Shown piece after piece: positions 1 to 9,194 of a stretch of DNA of 64,000 nt (position 1 is the stretch's first letter; each line of letters opens with the position of its first letter). Source of the stretch: Cohnella ginsengisoli (GTDB taxonomy: Bacteria; Bacillota; Bacilli; Paenibacillales; Paenibacillaceae); NCBI RefSeq assembly GCF_029525555.1, contig NZ_JAPDHZ010000006.1:372001-436000 (forward strand), given 5' to 3'. A program made the translations under genes and the position numbers. The notes beneath the pieces were generated by a model. The model had not been told where the DNA came from. It ran no database searches and saw only the letters and a list, made by a program, of their open reading frames with translations.

Positions 1-549
1 CCGGCGGCGTGGGAGACGCCAAGACGGCAGGGAACTATGCGGCAGGGCTCAAGGCGCAGGAGGCTGCCGCGCGGAGGGGCTGCGCCCAGGTGCTGTGGCT
101 GGACGGCGTCGAACGCGAATACGTCGAGGAAGTCGGGAGCATGAACGCGTTTTTTCGCTTCGGCGACGAGGTCGTCACGCCGCCGCTAGGCGGGAGCATC
201 TTGGCGGGGGGTTACCCGGGATTCGGTAATCAATCTGCTCCGGGACTGGGGAGTATCCGTCCGCGAGCGCCGCATTAAGATCGACGAGGTGGCGGCGGGC
301 TTGCGGGACGGCACGCTGCGCGAGGCGTTCGGCACGGGCACCGCCGCGGTCGTCTCCCCGATCGGCAGCCTGCATTGGCGCGGAGTGCGGCGGACCGTCG
401 GCGACGGGGAGCCCGGCGAGCTGTCGAAGCGGCTGTACGAGACGCTGACCGGCATTCAGCGCGGCGAGCTGCCGGATCCGCACGGCTGGATGGCGCTCGT
501 GCCCGACGCGGCGAATAGCGCTGCCGTGGCGGACGAGGGCCGGCGATGA
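1..549 (+). CDS. ilvE: Branched-chain amino acid aminotransferase, 3' part (5' end outside window, frameshifted)
   Basis: PLP-dependent class IV aminotransferase that makes or degrades Leu, Ile and Val. The reading frame is already open at base 1. Visible family motifs are GGVGDAKTAGNYAAGL, the LWLDG..REYVEEVGSMN block (substrate-side loop), SILAG(V)TRDSVI and the C-terminal EAFGTGTAAVVSPIG. The frame breaks at a G6 run (206-211): dropping one G restores VTRDSVINLLRDWG and joins both halves, ending at the TGA at 547-549. The Gly-Thr-Gly-Thr-Ala phosphate-binding motif is intact. The next gene starts 68 bp downstream on the same strand. Identification is firm; the break is most likely a base-call error. 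Confidence 0.9.
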
Positions 550-617
550 TATCATCGGTGTAGAAGGCCTTCGGGCCCATCGTCCGGCTGCAGCCAGAGA
601 GAAGGTCTGTTTTTTCT

Positions 618-1729
618 ATGATAACGCTCATCGTCGCGCTCGCCGTCGTATTGCTGCTGGCGGTAGCCGTCTACGCCGTGCTCGCCTTGGATCCGGTATT
701 CGGCGCGCAGGCTTACCGGGATCGCGGACATCGCCTCCACAAGTCTCCGCAGTTCAAGGACGGCAAATTCCGCTACCCGCTGCCGACCGCGATGGTGACG
801 TCGGCAGCGGACTATCTGTCCATGCTGCGCGACTTCGCGAAGCGGCGGCCGAACGCCCGGCCCGCGCCCGGTCGCCTCCCCGTCGTGAAGCTCGACACGG
901 CCGGGCTCGGCCGTCCCGGGCCGCTCCGCGTCACCTGGTTCGGCCATTCCGCGTCGCTGCTTGAGATCGGCGGCCGCACGATTCTCCTCGATCCGATGCT
1001 GGGCCGCGCGCCCTCGCCTTTCCCTCGCTTCGGCGGCAAACGCTATGCCGATACGATGCCCTTCGAGATCGAGGAGCTGCCGCCGATTGATGCTGTCGTC
1101 TTTTCGCACGACCATTACGATCATCTGGACTACGGCACCGTGCGGCGGCTCCATCCCAAGGTCGGCCGCTTTTTCGTGCCGCTAGGCGTTGGCGCGCATC
1201 TGCGCAGGTGGGGCGTAGACGAGAGCCGCATCGAGGAGCACGACTGGCACGAGACGTTCGAATGGGAGGGACTGCGGCTGTCCTGCTTGCCGGCCCGGCA
1301 TTTCTCGGGCAGGGGGGCTGACCGGGCGGGACGCGACCTTGTGGTGCTCCTGGGCGATCGAAGGCGGGGGGCAAAAAGTATTTTTCAGCGGTGACAGCGG
1401 TTATGGACCGCACTTCGCGGAGATCGGCGAGCGATTCGGTCCGTTCGATCTCGCGCTCATGGAATGCGGACAGTACGATCCGCGCTGGGCGGCGATCCAC
1501 ATGTCGCCGGAGGAGACCGTTCAAGCACACGTCGACGTTAGGGGAGGAACGCTGCTGCCGGTTCATTGGGGCGCATTCACGCTGGCGCTGCACGAATGGA
1601 ACGATCCGATTCGCAGGGCGTCCGCCGAGGCGGCCCGCAGAGACGTGCGGATCATCTCGCCGCGCATCGGGGGAGACCGTAGAGATCGACGGCGCGAACG
1701 TTGGGGCGACTGCGGAATGGTGGAGGTGA
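618..1729 (+). CDS. Metallo-beta-lactamase-fold hydrolase (UlaG/NAPE-PLD-like), membrane-anchored, two frameshifts
   Basis: About 369 residues after correction. Residues 2-24 form one hydrophobic N-terminal segment, so the protein is probably membrane-tethered. The zinc-binding signature HDHYDH follows FS at about residue 160; later ligands are in LPARHFSGRG, FSGDSGYG and LLPVHWGAF. The opening GHSASLLEIGG and the spacing match the MBL-fold metal-dependent hydrolases related to N-acyl-phosphatidylethanolamine phospholipase D. One extra G in the G6 run 1312-1317 and one in the G5 run 1669-1673 break the frame; removing both gives a continuous protein ending EWWR at 1729. An AGAAGG ribosome site at 599-604 precedes the ATG. 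The stop lies inside the ribosome site of the next gene, so the two are probably cotranscribed. Substrate unknown. Confidence 0.85.
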
Positions 1730-1738
1730 TAGAGCCCT

Positions 1739-2674
1739 GTGCCCAAGGCCGTCTATGTCGCGCTTGTCCTGCTCAGTCTCATTTGGGGCGGTTCATTCTA
1801 TTTTATTAAAATGCTGGTGGATGACTTCGGGTCGTGGGGCGTCTCCTTCCTCCGATCGGCATTCGGTCTTGTCTCCGTGACGGCGATCATGCTGGCGATG
1901 CGCAAGCCATTCGGGTTTCGCGGCGTCCGATGGCCCGCGATGGCGTTCGTCGCGATCGTGAACACCGCTTTGCCCTGGTTTCTCATCGCGCACAGCGAGA
2001 CGCGGCTCGACAGCGGCGTCGCTTCGATCCTCAACGCGACGACGCCGCTCTGGACGATCATCATCGGCGTGGCCGCATTCCGTGCGACGTCGAACCGGTA
2101 CCAGTGGCTGGGCATCGCGATCGCCTTCGCGGGCGTCGCGCTGCTGCTCGGCATCACGCCGTCCGCCGTCTCGTCGATCGACGCGGCGGGCCTGCTGCTC
2201 ATGCTGGCAGCCACGCTATGCTATGGGCTGGGCTCGCAGCTGTCCAAGCGGGTGCTGACCGGCTACTCCATGTACCAGCTGACCTTCGGCACGTTGCTCT
2301 GCAGCACGGTCGCGAGCGGCGTCATGGCGCTCGTCGCCGAGCCCTTCCCGATCGAGAGCATCGGGGACGGCACGAACCTGCTAATGCTGTTGGGACTTGG
2401 CGTCTTCGGCTCGGGCGTCGGCTATATTTTGTTCTACTACATCATCCTGGCGGCGAGCGCCGAATTCGCCACGATGGTCACTTACCTCGTACCGTGCACG
2501 GCGTTGGTGTGGGCGTATTCGCTGCTCGGCGAGCACATCGGCTGGAATATGCTCGCGGGCTTGGTCGTTATTCTCGGCGGCGTATACTTGGCGGGAAGAA
2601 GAAGCGGGCATTGCCCGCGCTGCAAGCCGCGAAAATATCAAATCAATAAACGGAGCGGCCTCGCCAGTCTTTGA
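1739..2674 (+). CDS. EamA/DMT-family transporter
   Basis: 311-residue membrane protein with about ten hydrophobic segments and two EamA repeats: the first opens with LSLIWGGSFYFIKML, the second (about residues 150-290) with MLAATLCYGLGSQLSKR. The family exports or imports small metabolites. The GTG start at 1739 is supported by a GGAGGTGA ribosome site (1721-1728) that overlaps the end of the hydrolase gene. The C-terminal 15 residues are basic, and the final codons run into a rho-independent terminator. Substrate cannot be inferred. Confidence 0.85.
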   Translation: MPKAVYVALVLLSLIWGGSFYFIKMLVDDFGSWGVSFLRSAFGLVSVTAIMLAMRKPFGFRGVRWPAMAFVAIVNTALPWFLIAHSETRLDSGVASILNATTPLWTIIIGVAAFRATSNRYQWLGIAIAFAGVALLLGITPSAVSSIDAAGLLLMLAATLCYGLGSQLSKRVLTGYSMYQLTFGTLLCSTVASGVMALVAEPFPIESIGDGTNLLMLLGLGVFGSGVGYILFYYIILAASAEFATMVTYLVPCTALVWAYSLLGEHIGWNMLAGLVVILGGVYLAGRRSGHCPRCKPRKYQINKRSGLASL

Positions 2675-2698
2675 CCGGGCGGGGCCGCTCCGCTTTTA
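2651..2698 (+). terminator. Rho-independent terminator of the EamA gene
   Basis: Arms CGGAGCGGCC (2651-2660) and GGCCGCTCCG (2683-2692) form a perfect 10-bp stem followed by TTTTA. The left arm lies inside the last codons of the transporter gene. Confidence 0.85.
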
Positions 2699-2950
2699 AC
2701 GAACATCGATCAGGCGCCCTTCCCGGGCGGAGATCCAATCATTTTCGCCTGGAGATCGTCCGCAGGCACCTGCAGCCATCCCGCCTTGTCCCGGATCGCG
2801 ACGCGGTCGGCTCGTCGGCCAGCGGCAATCGGGATTGATTGGCATGTTTTTTTATGAAGGTAAGGTAAACCTAACGTTTTTTGACTATGGTCTGTTGTTT
2901 TTGGTCTAGGAAGCGTCCCGCGATTTTTTTAGAATTACAACTATAGGGAA
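2699..2950. other. Intergenic stretch with palindromic AGGT..ACCT element
   Basis: About 250 bp without a convincing gene. Bases 2700-2820 have coding-like composition on the minus strand with no start or family match, possibly a decayed gene end. At 2857-2876 there is an AGGT/ACCT palindromic element next to a T-rich tract, and TTGACT at 2881-2886 is a possible -35 with no good -10 partner. Confidence 0.3.
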
Positions 2951-2951
2951 A

Positions 2952-2968
2952 TGAAAGCGCTTTATAAT
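2952..2968 (+). promoter_or_regulatory. Candidate CcpA cre site overlapping a TATAAT -10 box
   Basis: TGAAAGCGCTTTAT (2952-2965) matches 12 of 14 positions of the catabolite-responsive element consensus TGWAANCGNTNWCA. A perfect TATAAT (2963-2968) overlaps its right end and has no good -35, as expected of an activator-dependent promoter. The position suggests CcpA repression of the sugar transporter operon that follows. It also argues against translation starting at the ATG at 2951. Confidence 0.55.
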
Positions 2969-3031
2969 AGGGAACCGTTAAAGGCAAGCCATCAGAACCT
3001 GCTCCTCCGCCTTTACTACAGGAAGGGAATG

Positions 3032-3982
3032 ATGTTCATGGACGCAAGGGTCGACCGCAAGGGAAAGCGAACGCGCTGGCGCAAGCACGATACCGAGCTG
3101 ACGCTGCTCGCGCTCCCGACCACGATCTGGTACATTCTGTTCTGTTTTTTGCCGATGTTCGGCGTCGTCATCGCTTTCAAAGACTTCAAGATCCACGGTA
3201 ATTTTATCCGCAATGTCTTTAACAGCGCGTGGGTCGGCTTCAAGAACTTCGAATTTCTTTTCAAATCGAACGATGCCTGGATCGTCATTCGCAACACGAT
3301 CGGCTACAACATCATCTTCATTATTCTGGGCATCGCGGTCCCCGTCACGCTCGCGCTGATGGTCGGACAGCTGCACAGCCGCAAGGCGGCCAAGGTTTAT
3401 CAGACGATGATGTTTCTGCCTTACTTCCTCTCCTGGGTCGTCGTATCCGCCGTGGTCTGGGCTTTTCTGAGCTACGACAAGGGGATCTTCAACCAATTTC
3501 TGTCCGACTTCAATCGAGATCCTAAGAACTGGTACATGGAAGCGTCCTATTGGCCCTATTTTCTCGTCTTCATGAATATGTGGAAAGGCCTCGGGTACGG
3601 CATGGTCATCTACCTGGCGACGATCACGAGCATGGATTCGACCTATTACGAAGCGGCCGTCATCGACGGCGCGACCAAGTGGCAGCAGACCCGGTATATT
3701 ACGCTTCCCTTGATGAAATTCGTAATCGTGCTGATGTTCATCCTGGCGGTCGGCCACATTTTTTCCACGGACTTCGGCCTGTTCTTCCAGGTGCCGCGAG
3801 ATTCCAACTCTCTTTACAACGTCACTACGACGGTAGACGTGCTCGTGTTCAAGCAGCTCAAGACCGCGACGGTCGGCATGGCTTCCGCCTCTTCCTTCCT
3901 GCAGTCGGTGCTGGGCTGCGCGCTGATACTGACCGCGAACTGGGTCGTTCGCAGAGTCGATCCCGATAGCGCGATGATCTAG
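3032..3982 (+). CDS. CUT1 sugar ABC transporter permease, LplB type
   Basis: Inner-membrane permease with six hydrophobic segments; the binding-protein-dependent transport signature EAAVIDGATKWQQTRYITLP sits in the cytoplasmic loop that contacts the ATPase. The basic N-terminus and the first TM block WYILFCFLPMFGVVIAFKDF are typical of LplB permeases for oligosaccharides. An AGGAAGG ribosome site (3020-3026) supports a start at the ATG at 3032 or 3038; the ATG at 2951 lies in the promoter/cre region and is unlikely. First gene of a cluster with a second permease, a lipoprotein and a two-component system. No ATP-binding subunit is present, so a shared MsmX-type ATPase is expected elsewhere. 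Confidence 0.9.
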   Translation: MFMDARVDRKGKRTRWRKHDTELTLLALPTTIWYILFCFLPMFGVVIAFKDFKIHGNFIRNVFNSAWVGFKNFEFLFKSNDAWIVIRNTIGYNIIFIILGIAVPVTLALMVGQLHSRKAAKVYQTMMFLPYFLSWVVVSAVVWAFLSYDKGIFNQFLSDFNRDPKNWYMEASYWPYFLVFMNMWKGLGYGMVIYLATITSMDSTYYEAAVIDGATKWQQTRYITLPLMKFVIVLMFILAVGHIFSTDFGLFFQVPRDSNSLYNVTTTVDVLVFKQLKTATVGMASASSFLQSVLGCALILTANWVVRRVDPDSAMI

Positions 3983-3997
3983 AGAGGAGGCATCCCG

Positions 3998-4928
3998 ATG
4001 TCCACGCAAACGAACTACGATTCCGGTCTCGAAAAATTCAATCGAATCGGCAGAGGAACGAACGTCGTGTTCCACCTGATCTTTATTCTGTTGGCGCTGC
4101 TGTGCCTCATTCCCGTCGTGGTGGTGCTCTCCATCTCGCTGTCCGACGAATCTTCCATTCGCGAAAGCGGATATCACATCCTGCCGAAGGTCCTGTCCGG
4201 GGATGCGTACAACTATATCGTGAAGCAGGGATCGATGATCACCCGGGCGCTCGGCGTCTCCGTGCTCGTCACGGCAGGGGGGCACGCTGATCGGCGTGCT
4301 GCTCACCACGTCGATGGGCTACGTGCTGTCGCGTCCGAACTACAAGCTGAACGGGCTGCTCACGTGGATCGTGTTTATCCCCATGATATTTAACGGCGGC
4401 CTCGTATCCAGCTACTACATCAATTCGTCGCTGCTGGGGCTGAAGAACACGATCTGGGCGCTCATCCTCCCGCTTGCCGTGTCTTCCTTTAACGTCATCA
4501 TCTGCAGAACTTTCTTTAAATCGACGATTCCGGACGGACTGATCGAGTCGGCCGAGATCGACGGCGCCGGCCAGTTCCGCATCTACTTCACGATCGTGCT
4601 GCCGATCTCGCTGCCCGTCCTGGCGACGATCGGGCTCTTCCTCTGCTTCTCGTACTGGAACGACTGGTTCCAATCGCTGCTCTATATCGACGACCAGAAC
4701 CTGTACTCGCTGCAAGCGCTGCTCAACAGCCTGATGAGCAACGTCGACGCGCTGGCGAGAAACGCCTCGACGATGGGCGTCAGCTACGCGCAACTCGTCG
4801 CCACGATGCCCAAGGAATCCGCGCGCATGGCCGTCGCGATCATCATCGTCCTGCCGGTCGCGCTGGCCTATCCGTTCTTCCAGAAGTACTTCATCTCCGG
4901 CCTGACGGTAGGCGCCGTCAAGGGATAA
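3998..4928 (+). CDS. CUT1 sugar ABC transporter permease, LplC/YtcP type, frameshifted
   Basis: Second permease of the cluster, about 309 residues. The N-terminal TM and the DESSIRESGYHILP periplasmic loop are in one frame and the rest in another. Removing one G from the G6 run 4277-4282 gives LVTAGGTLIGVLLTTSMGYVLSR and a continuous protein. The EAA loop is ESAEIDGAGQFRIYFTIVLP, and the protein ends in the GAVKG tail common to CUT1 permeases. It starts 15 bp after the first permease, with GAGAGGAGG as ribosome site. It forms the heterodimeric channel with the LplB-type partner. Confidence 0.9.
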
Positions 4929-4933
4929 CCGAA

Positions 4934-4958
4934 ATAAGCCCGGATCGATCGGGTTTAT
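4934..4958 (+). promoter_or_regulatory. Intercistronic stem-loop between permease and binding-protein genes
   Basis: Arms 4934-4942 (ATAAGCCCG) and 4950-4958 (CGGGTTTAT) pair over 9 bp (one G-U) around a 7-base loop, with no U-tract. Such hairpins often stabilise the mRNA segment for the highly expressed binding protein. Confidence 0.5.
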
Positions 4959-5009
4959 CATATCTGCCATACAGCTACACGCTTAAATGACATGAGGGAG
5001 GAAAAAAAG

Positions 5010-6536
5010 ATGAAAGCATTCATGAAATCCCCGCTGTTAATCGGCGCAGCCGCGCTGGCGATGACCGGCCTGGCCGGGTGCGCCAAATCGGGCAACAACA
5101 ACGGCGCGAACGGAGCGGCAGCAAGCTCTCCGGCAGCCTCTGCGTCATCTGCGGCGTCCGCGTCATCGAGCGCGCCCGCCACGAAGTCCGGCGATATCCC
5201 CACGCTCGTCTGGTGGACGATCGGCGGGCAAATACCGGCCAACTACGACAAGGCCATCGAGAAGATCAACGAATATACGGCCGAAAAGATCGGCGTCAAA
5301 ATCGATCTCCGCGTCGCCGGCTGGGGCGAATGGGATACGAAGATCAACACGATCGTCAACTCGGGCGAACCGTTCGACATCATGTTTACGAATAACGGCA
5401 AGTACAGCCAGCAGGTCAACATGGGCGCTTTCGCCGATATCTCCGACATGGTGCAGAGCGCAACCCCGGACTTGTACAATCTAGTGCCGAAGATGGTGTG
5501 GGACGGGACCAAGATCGGCGGCAAAGTCTATGCGGTGCCGACCTATAAGGACTCGTCCGCGACCCAGTACTGGGTATTCGACGACGCGCTCGTGAAGAAG
5601 TACAACATCGACCTCGCCGGCATCAAGACGATGCAGGATCTGGACAAACCGTTCCGCGACATCAAGGCGGGCGAAGGCAAGAGCTACTACCCGCTTTCCT
5701 TGACGCAAGGCGACGGGTTCAACGGCTTCTTTAACGCCTACGACGATATGACGCTCGGCTTCGCGCCGATCGGCGTCAAGACCGACGACGCCTCGCGCAA
5801 GGTCGTCTCCGTGCTGGAACAGCCGGATACGATGGCGAACCTGAAGCTTCTGCACCAGTGGTACAAGGACGGCATCGTCAATCCGGACGCGCCGACCAAG
5901 ATCGAAGCCGATCCGTACCGTCCGTTCTTCAGCGCGCAGGCGTTCCCGGGCGCGGAAGTGAACTGGCAGATCAACGCGGGCATCGAGAAATACGACATGG
6001 TGAAAATATCGGGCCCGATCTACACGACCAGCACGATTCAAGGCTCCATGAACGCCATCTCCGCCAATTCGAAGTACAAAGAAGAAGCGCTGAAGTATTT
6101 GCAATTGGTCAATACCGACTCCAAGCTTCGCAACATGCTGGCTTTCGGCGAAGAGGGCGTCGACTTCGATTATGTCAGCGACAAAGTCGTCGAGCGGAAA
6201 ACCGATTCCTGGCCGCTGGCCGCCTACACGCAAGGCACGTTCTTCAACCTGGCCGTCACCAAGGGCGCGCCGGAAGATCAGTGGGATCAGGTGCGCAAGC
6301 TGAACGAAGCCGCGACTTCCTCCACGATCCTCGGCTTCGCGCTTGACCTCACGGATCTGGCCACGGAAGTCGCCAACGTGAAGTCCGTCTGGAGCAAATA
6401 CAGCTATGAGCTGGTCACGGGCGCTTCCGATCCGGAGAAGCAAGTGCCGAAAATCGCGGAAGAGCTGCGGAAGGCCGGCATGGATAAGATCATTCAGTCC
6501 GCGCAGGCGCAAATCGACGCCTACTTCAAGGCCTAA
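5010..6536 (+). CDS. Sugar ABC transporter substrate-binding lipoprotein (LipO-like, DUF3502)
   Basis: 508-residue exported lipoprotein. The signal peptide has a LAGC lipobox (Cys about 24), then a low-complexity Gly/Ala/Ser linker, then a type I solute-binding fold that starts TLVWWTIGG. The C-terminal 140 residues (LGFALDLTDLATEVANV ... AQAQIDAYFKA) have the layout of the DUF3502 module found in LipO-type binding proteins that work with LplB/LplC permeases. The ATG at 5010 has a strong GGGAGG site (4996-5001); the upstream ATG at 4992 lies before that site and is unlikely. It delivers an oligosaccharide to the permeases at 3032-4928. Intact. Confidence 0.9.
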   Translation: MKAFMKSPLLIGAAALAMTGLAGCAKSGNNNGANGAAASSPAASASSAASASSSAPATKSGDIPTLVWWTIGGQIPANYDKAIEKINEYTAEKIGVKIDLRVAGWGEWDTKINTIVNSGEPFDIMFTNNGKYSQQVNMGAFADISDMVQSATPDLYNLVPKMVWDGTKIGGKVYAVPTYKDSSATQYWVFDDALVKKYNIDLAGIKTMQDLDKPFRDIKAGEGKSYYPLSLTQGDGFNGFFNAYDDMTLGFAPIGVKTDDASRKVVSVLEQPDTMANLKLLHQWYKDGIVNPDAPTKIEADPYRPFFSAQAFPGAEVNWQINAGIEKYDMVKISGPIYTTSTIQGSMNAISANSKYKEEALKYLQLVNTDSKLRNMLAFGEEGVDFDYVSDKVVERKTDSWPLAAYTQGTFFNLAVTKGAPEDQWDQVRKLNEAATSSTILGFALDLTDLATEVANVKSVWSKYSYELVTGASDPEKQVPKIAEELRKAGMDKIIQSAQAQIDAYFKA

Positions 6537-6555
6537 GTCTCAAAACGGATCAAAG

Positions 6556-6589
6556 AGCCCGAACGCGCCTCTCCGGACGTTCGGGTTTT
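6556..6589 (+). terminator. Rho-independent terminator after the binding-protein gene
   Basis: CCCGAACG (6558-6565) pairs with CGTTCGGG (6578-6585), followed by TTTT. It separates the transport genes from the kinase/regulator genes. Confidence 0.75.
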
Positions 6590-6691
6590 CCGGTCTTGCA
6601 TGCGGCGGACACGAGGATTGATTTATCCGAAGCATACGGTATATGGTTAGACTATGACTTCGTCAAAAGTCCGACAGCAAGGGAGCGCCGC

Positions 6692-8422
6692 ATGTTTTCC
6701 TTTTTTCAAATCCAAATCTATCGCGGCAAGTTCATTGCTTTTGCGGTTTTTGCGTTTATCATGGGGCTGGGCTTAAGCGCGCTGGCCACCTACGTGTTGT
6801 TGGAGCAATGGCTCGAGAATGCGAAAAGCCAATCCGCCGACTCCTTTTACAGGGTGGAGAGCGCGCTGCAGAACGATTCCGAGCGGATCGACGCCTACCT
6901 GCAGCGGGTCTACTCCAACAGCGGCCTCGTGGCCGACGTTCGCTATTTTCTGGGCAACAGCGCGGAAGGCTATCTGACGGTCAGGCTCCAGAACAGCCGC
7001 TACGACCAGACGCTCGTTTCGTTTCCCGAGGATATGAAGGCATTTCTCGGCAACGGCGGGCAAAATCGCATCGTGCAGGTGAGCCTGCATACCGGGGAAC
7101 AAGGCAACGTCGTGCGCTTTGGCAGCAGCGGGGGCACGAGCTTCAAGTTCAACGTGCCGAACACGGACGATCTGTTCCGGGAGACGATCCAACGCGGATT
7201 CGTCATTCGCAAGCAGCTGCTGGATCCGAACCAAATCTCGCGCCAGCTCGGCGAATTCCGGTTTCTCGTCAGCAGCGACGCGTTGTTCGCGGACGTGCAG
7301 AACAATCGGCGGGTCGCATCCGCCGCCGTCAGCCGTGCAGGCGACGTGTATCTCGCCGGCGGCGGGGACCGCGCCGACGCGGATTTGTTCCGCAAGGCCG
7401 CGGCGAACCCAAGCGGCCATGGCTTCATTCGCCTGGGCGAACTGGGCCGCGCGTATTACGTGGCCTATCCGTCCAAGGCGTTCAACTATCAATTCGTCAG
7501 CATCGTCGATTTGTCCGCGCTCGTCCGGCAGAAGGCGGGCATCCTGCTCATCGTATTCCTGGTCATATGGGCGGCCATGGGAAGCGGCCTGCTGCTGGCC
7601 GCCTACAATCTACGCGAAGCCGCGGGCTTCCTGCGCCGGATCATCCATTCGATCGAACGGGTCAAATCCGCCAACTTCACGCCCGTCAGCCCGGCGCGCT
7701 ATCGGAAAAACGAATACGGAATGATCGCGGCGGAGCTGGACGATATGACGCTGCAGCTCAACAAGCATATTCAGACGGAATACCTGCTCAAGCTGAAGCA
7801 GCAGCAAACGGAAATGAAGGCGCTTCAAAACCAGATTAATCCGCATTTTTTGTACAATACGCTGGAAATTATCCGTTCCTCCGCGCTGTCGGGCCGTTCG
7901 GACGATACGGCCGAAGCGATCGCGACGTTGGGCGCGCTGTACCGCGAGATCGTCAAAAACGAAAATATCATTCCGCTGGGCAGCGAGCTGGCCTTGCTGC
8001 AGAAATATTTGAAGATCATGGAATTCAAATACCCCGACCGGTTTTTTTACCAGCTTAACGTGGACGAATCGCTGCTGTCCCTGCCCACCGTGAAGTTTTG
8101 GATGCAGCCGCTCGCGGAGAACTTTTTCGTCCATGGCTTCGATCCGGAACACGAGTTCAACCTGCTCGTCGTGAACGGCACGGCGCGCGCGGACGCCTAC
8201 GTGCTGGAGATGGTGGACAACGGGACCTCGATCTCCAAGGAACGACTGGCCGAGATCCGCCGGCATCTGTCCCTTAACGAGGATTCGGCTACGGAGAGCA
8301 TCGGCCTGCGAAACGTGTATACGCGGCTTCATTTTTTTCACGGCAAAGGCTTTGCGATGCAAATCGATAATAACGAGGAAGCCGGCGTCAAGATCACTCT
8401 GACCTTTGCGAAGGAGGCGTAG
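6692..8422 (+). CDS. YesM-type sensor histidine kinase
   Basis: 576 residues from the ATG at 6692. TM1 spans about residues 13-37 and TM2 about 280-305, enclosing a 240-residue extracellular sensor domain; a HAMP-like linker follows. The His_kinase domain carries NQINPHFLYN with the phosphoacceptor His near residue 385, and a short HATPase_c domain has the N-box PLAENFFVHGF. This architecture is that of YesM/LytS-like kinases, which usually control the neighbouring carbohydrate ABC transporter. The next gene starts 3 bases after the stop. Ribosome site AAGGG at 6679-6683. Ligand unknown, presumably the transported sugar. Confidence 0.9.
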   Translation: MFSFFQIQIYRGKFIAFAVFAFIMGLGLSALATYVLLEQWLENAKSQSADSFYRVESALQNDSERIDAYLQRVYSNSGLVADVRYFLGNSAEGYLTVRLQNSRYDQTLVSFPEDMKAFLGNGGQNRIVQVSLHTGEQGNVVRFGSSGGTSFKFNVPNTDDLFRETIQRGFVIRKQLLDPNQISRQLGEFRFLVSSDALFADVQNNRRVASAAVSRAGDVYLAGGGDRADADLFRKAAANPSGHGFIRLGELGRAYYVAYPSKAFNYQFVSIVDLSALVRQKAGILLIVFLVIWAAMGSGLLLAAYNLREAAGFLRRIIHSIERVKSANFTPVSPARYRKNEYGMIAAELDDMTLQLNKHIQTEYLLKLKQQQTEMKALQNQINPHFLYNTLEIIRSSALSGRSDDTAEAIATLGALYREIVKNENIIPLGSELALLQKYLKIMEFKYPDRFFYQLNVDESLLSLPTVKFWMQPLAENFFVHGFDPEHEFNLLVVNGTARADAYVLEMVDNGTSISKERLAEIRRHLSLNEDSATESIGLRNVYTRLHFFHGKGFAMQIDNNEEAGVKITLTFAKEA

Positions 8423-8425
8423 CGG

Positions 8426-9188
8426 ATGTATAAGCTTCTGCTCGTGGACGACGAGCCGCAGATTCTGGAGGGCGTCAAGCGAACGCTGGATTGGGAGAAG
8501 CTCGGCTTCGCGCGGATCGAGACCAGCGAGACGTACGAGGGCGCGATCGCCAAAGCCGTGGAGTTCGGGCCGGACCTGGCCATCTTCGACGTGTGCATCG
8601 GCAAGGAGCGAGGCTATAACGCCATCCGCAAGCTGAAAGAAATACGGCTGCCGGCTACCTATATAATGATGAGCGGCTACGAGGAATTCGAATACGCCGT
8701 GCAGGCGATTCATTGCGGGGCCAAGGACTATCTGCTCAAGCCGATCGAGCGCGCCAAGCTGCAAGCGCTGGTGCAGCGGATTATCGTCGAAGATCTGAAC
8801 GGTACGCTGGCGGGGGCGGAACCGGACGACCGTGACACAGACCCCATACTGGGCGTGCGCTACGACAGTCTGTCCAAGCTGACCAACCGCATTCTGCAGA
8901 TGGTCAAGGCGGAATACGGGCACAATCTCAACCTCAAAACGGTGGCCGAACGCTTTCGCATGAACGGAACCTATCTTGGCCAGCTCTTTTTTGAAAGAAA
9001 CGCAGATGAAATTTTCGGAGTACCTGATGGCCTACCGGATGTTCCGGGCGCGCGAACGAATCCAGACGACGGACGAGAAAATAGCGACGATCGCCCAGTC
9101 CGTCGGATACGCCAACCTGAACTACTTTTATACGCATTTTAGCGCGTACTTTCACAAATCGCCTTCGGATCTGCGGAGAAAGGAATAG
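8426..9188 (+). CDS. YesN-type response regulator (REC + AraC HTH), frameshifted
   Basis: About 253 residues after correction. The REC domain starts LLLVDDEP; the phosphoacceptor Asp is about residue 55 in IFDVCIG (the usual MP after the Asp is absent), and the conserved Lys is in LLKPI. The AraC-type helix-turn-helix has the second helix block IATIAQSVGYANLNYFYTHF. A T6 run at 8987-8992 breaks the frame inside the first HTH helix; dropping one T gives GQLFLKETQMKFSEYLMAYR and continuity to the stop at 9188. Translationally coupled to the kinase (3-base gap). Likely activates the transporter operon at 3032. Confidence 0.88.
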
Positions 9189-9194
9189 CCGGCT

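Noticed and set aside
2857..2876. IdeR/DtxR-like metal-repressor box upstream of the LplB-type permease
   Set aside because: The TTAGGT/ACCT pattern is partial, the genes are sugar transporters, and the element is too far from the likely promoter at 2963.
4277..4282. Programmed frameshifting or phase variation at the G6 runs
   Set aside because: The same +1 error occurs in functionally unrelated genes, also at A and T runs and in short G5 runs, without slippery heptamers or stimulatory structures. A systematic sequencing error is simpler.
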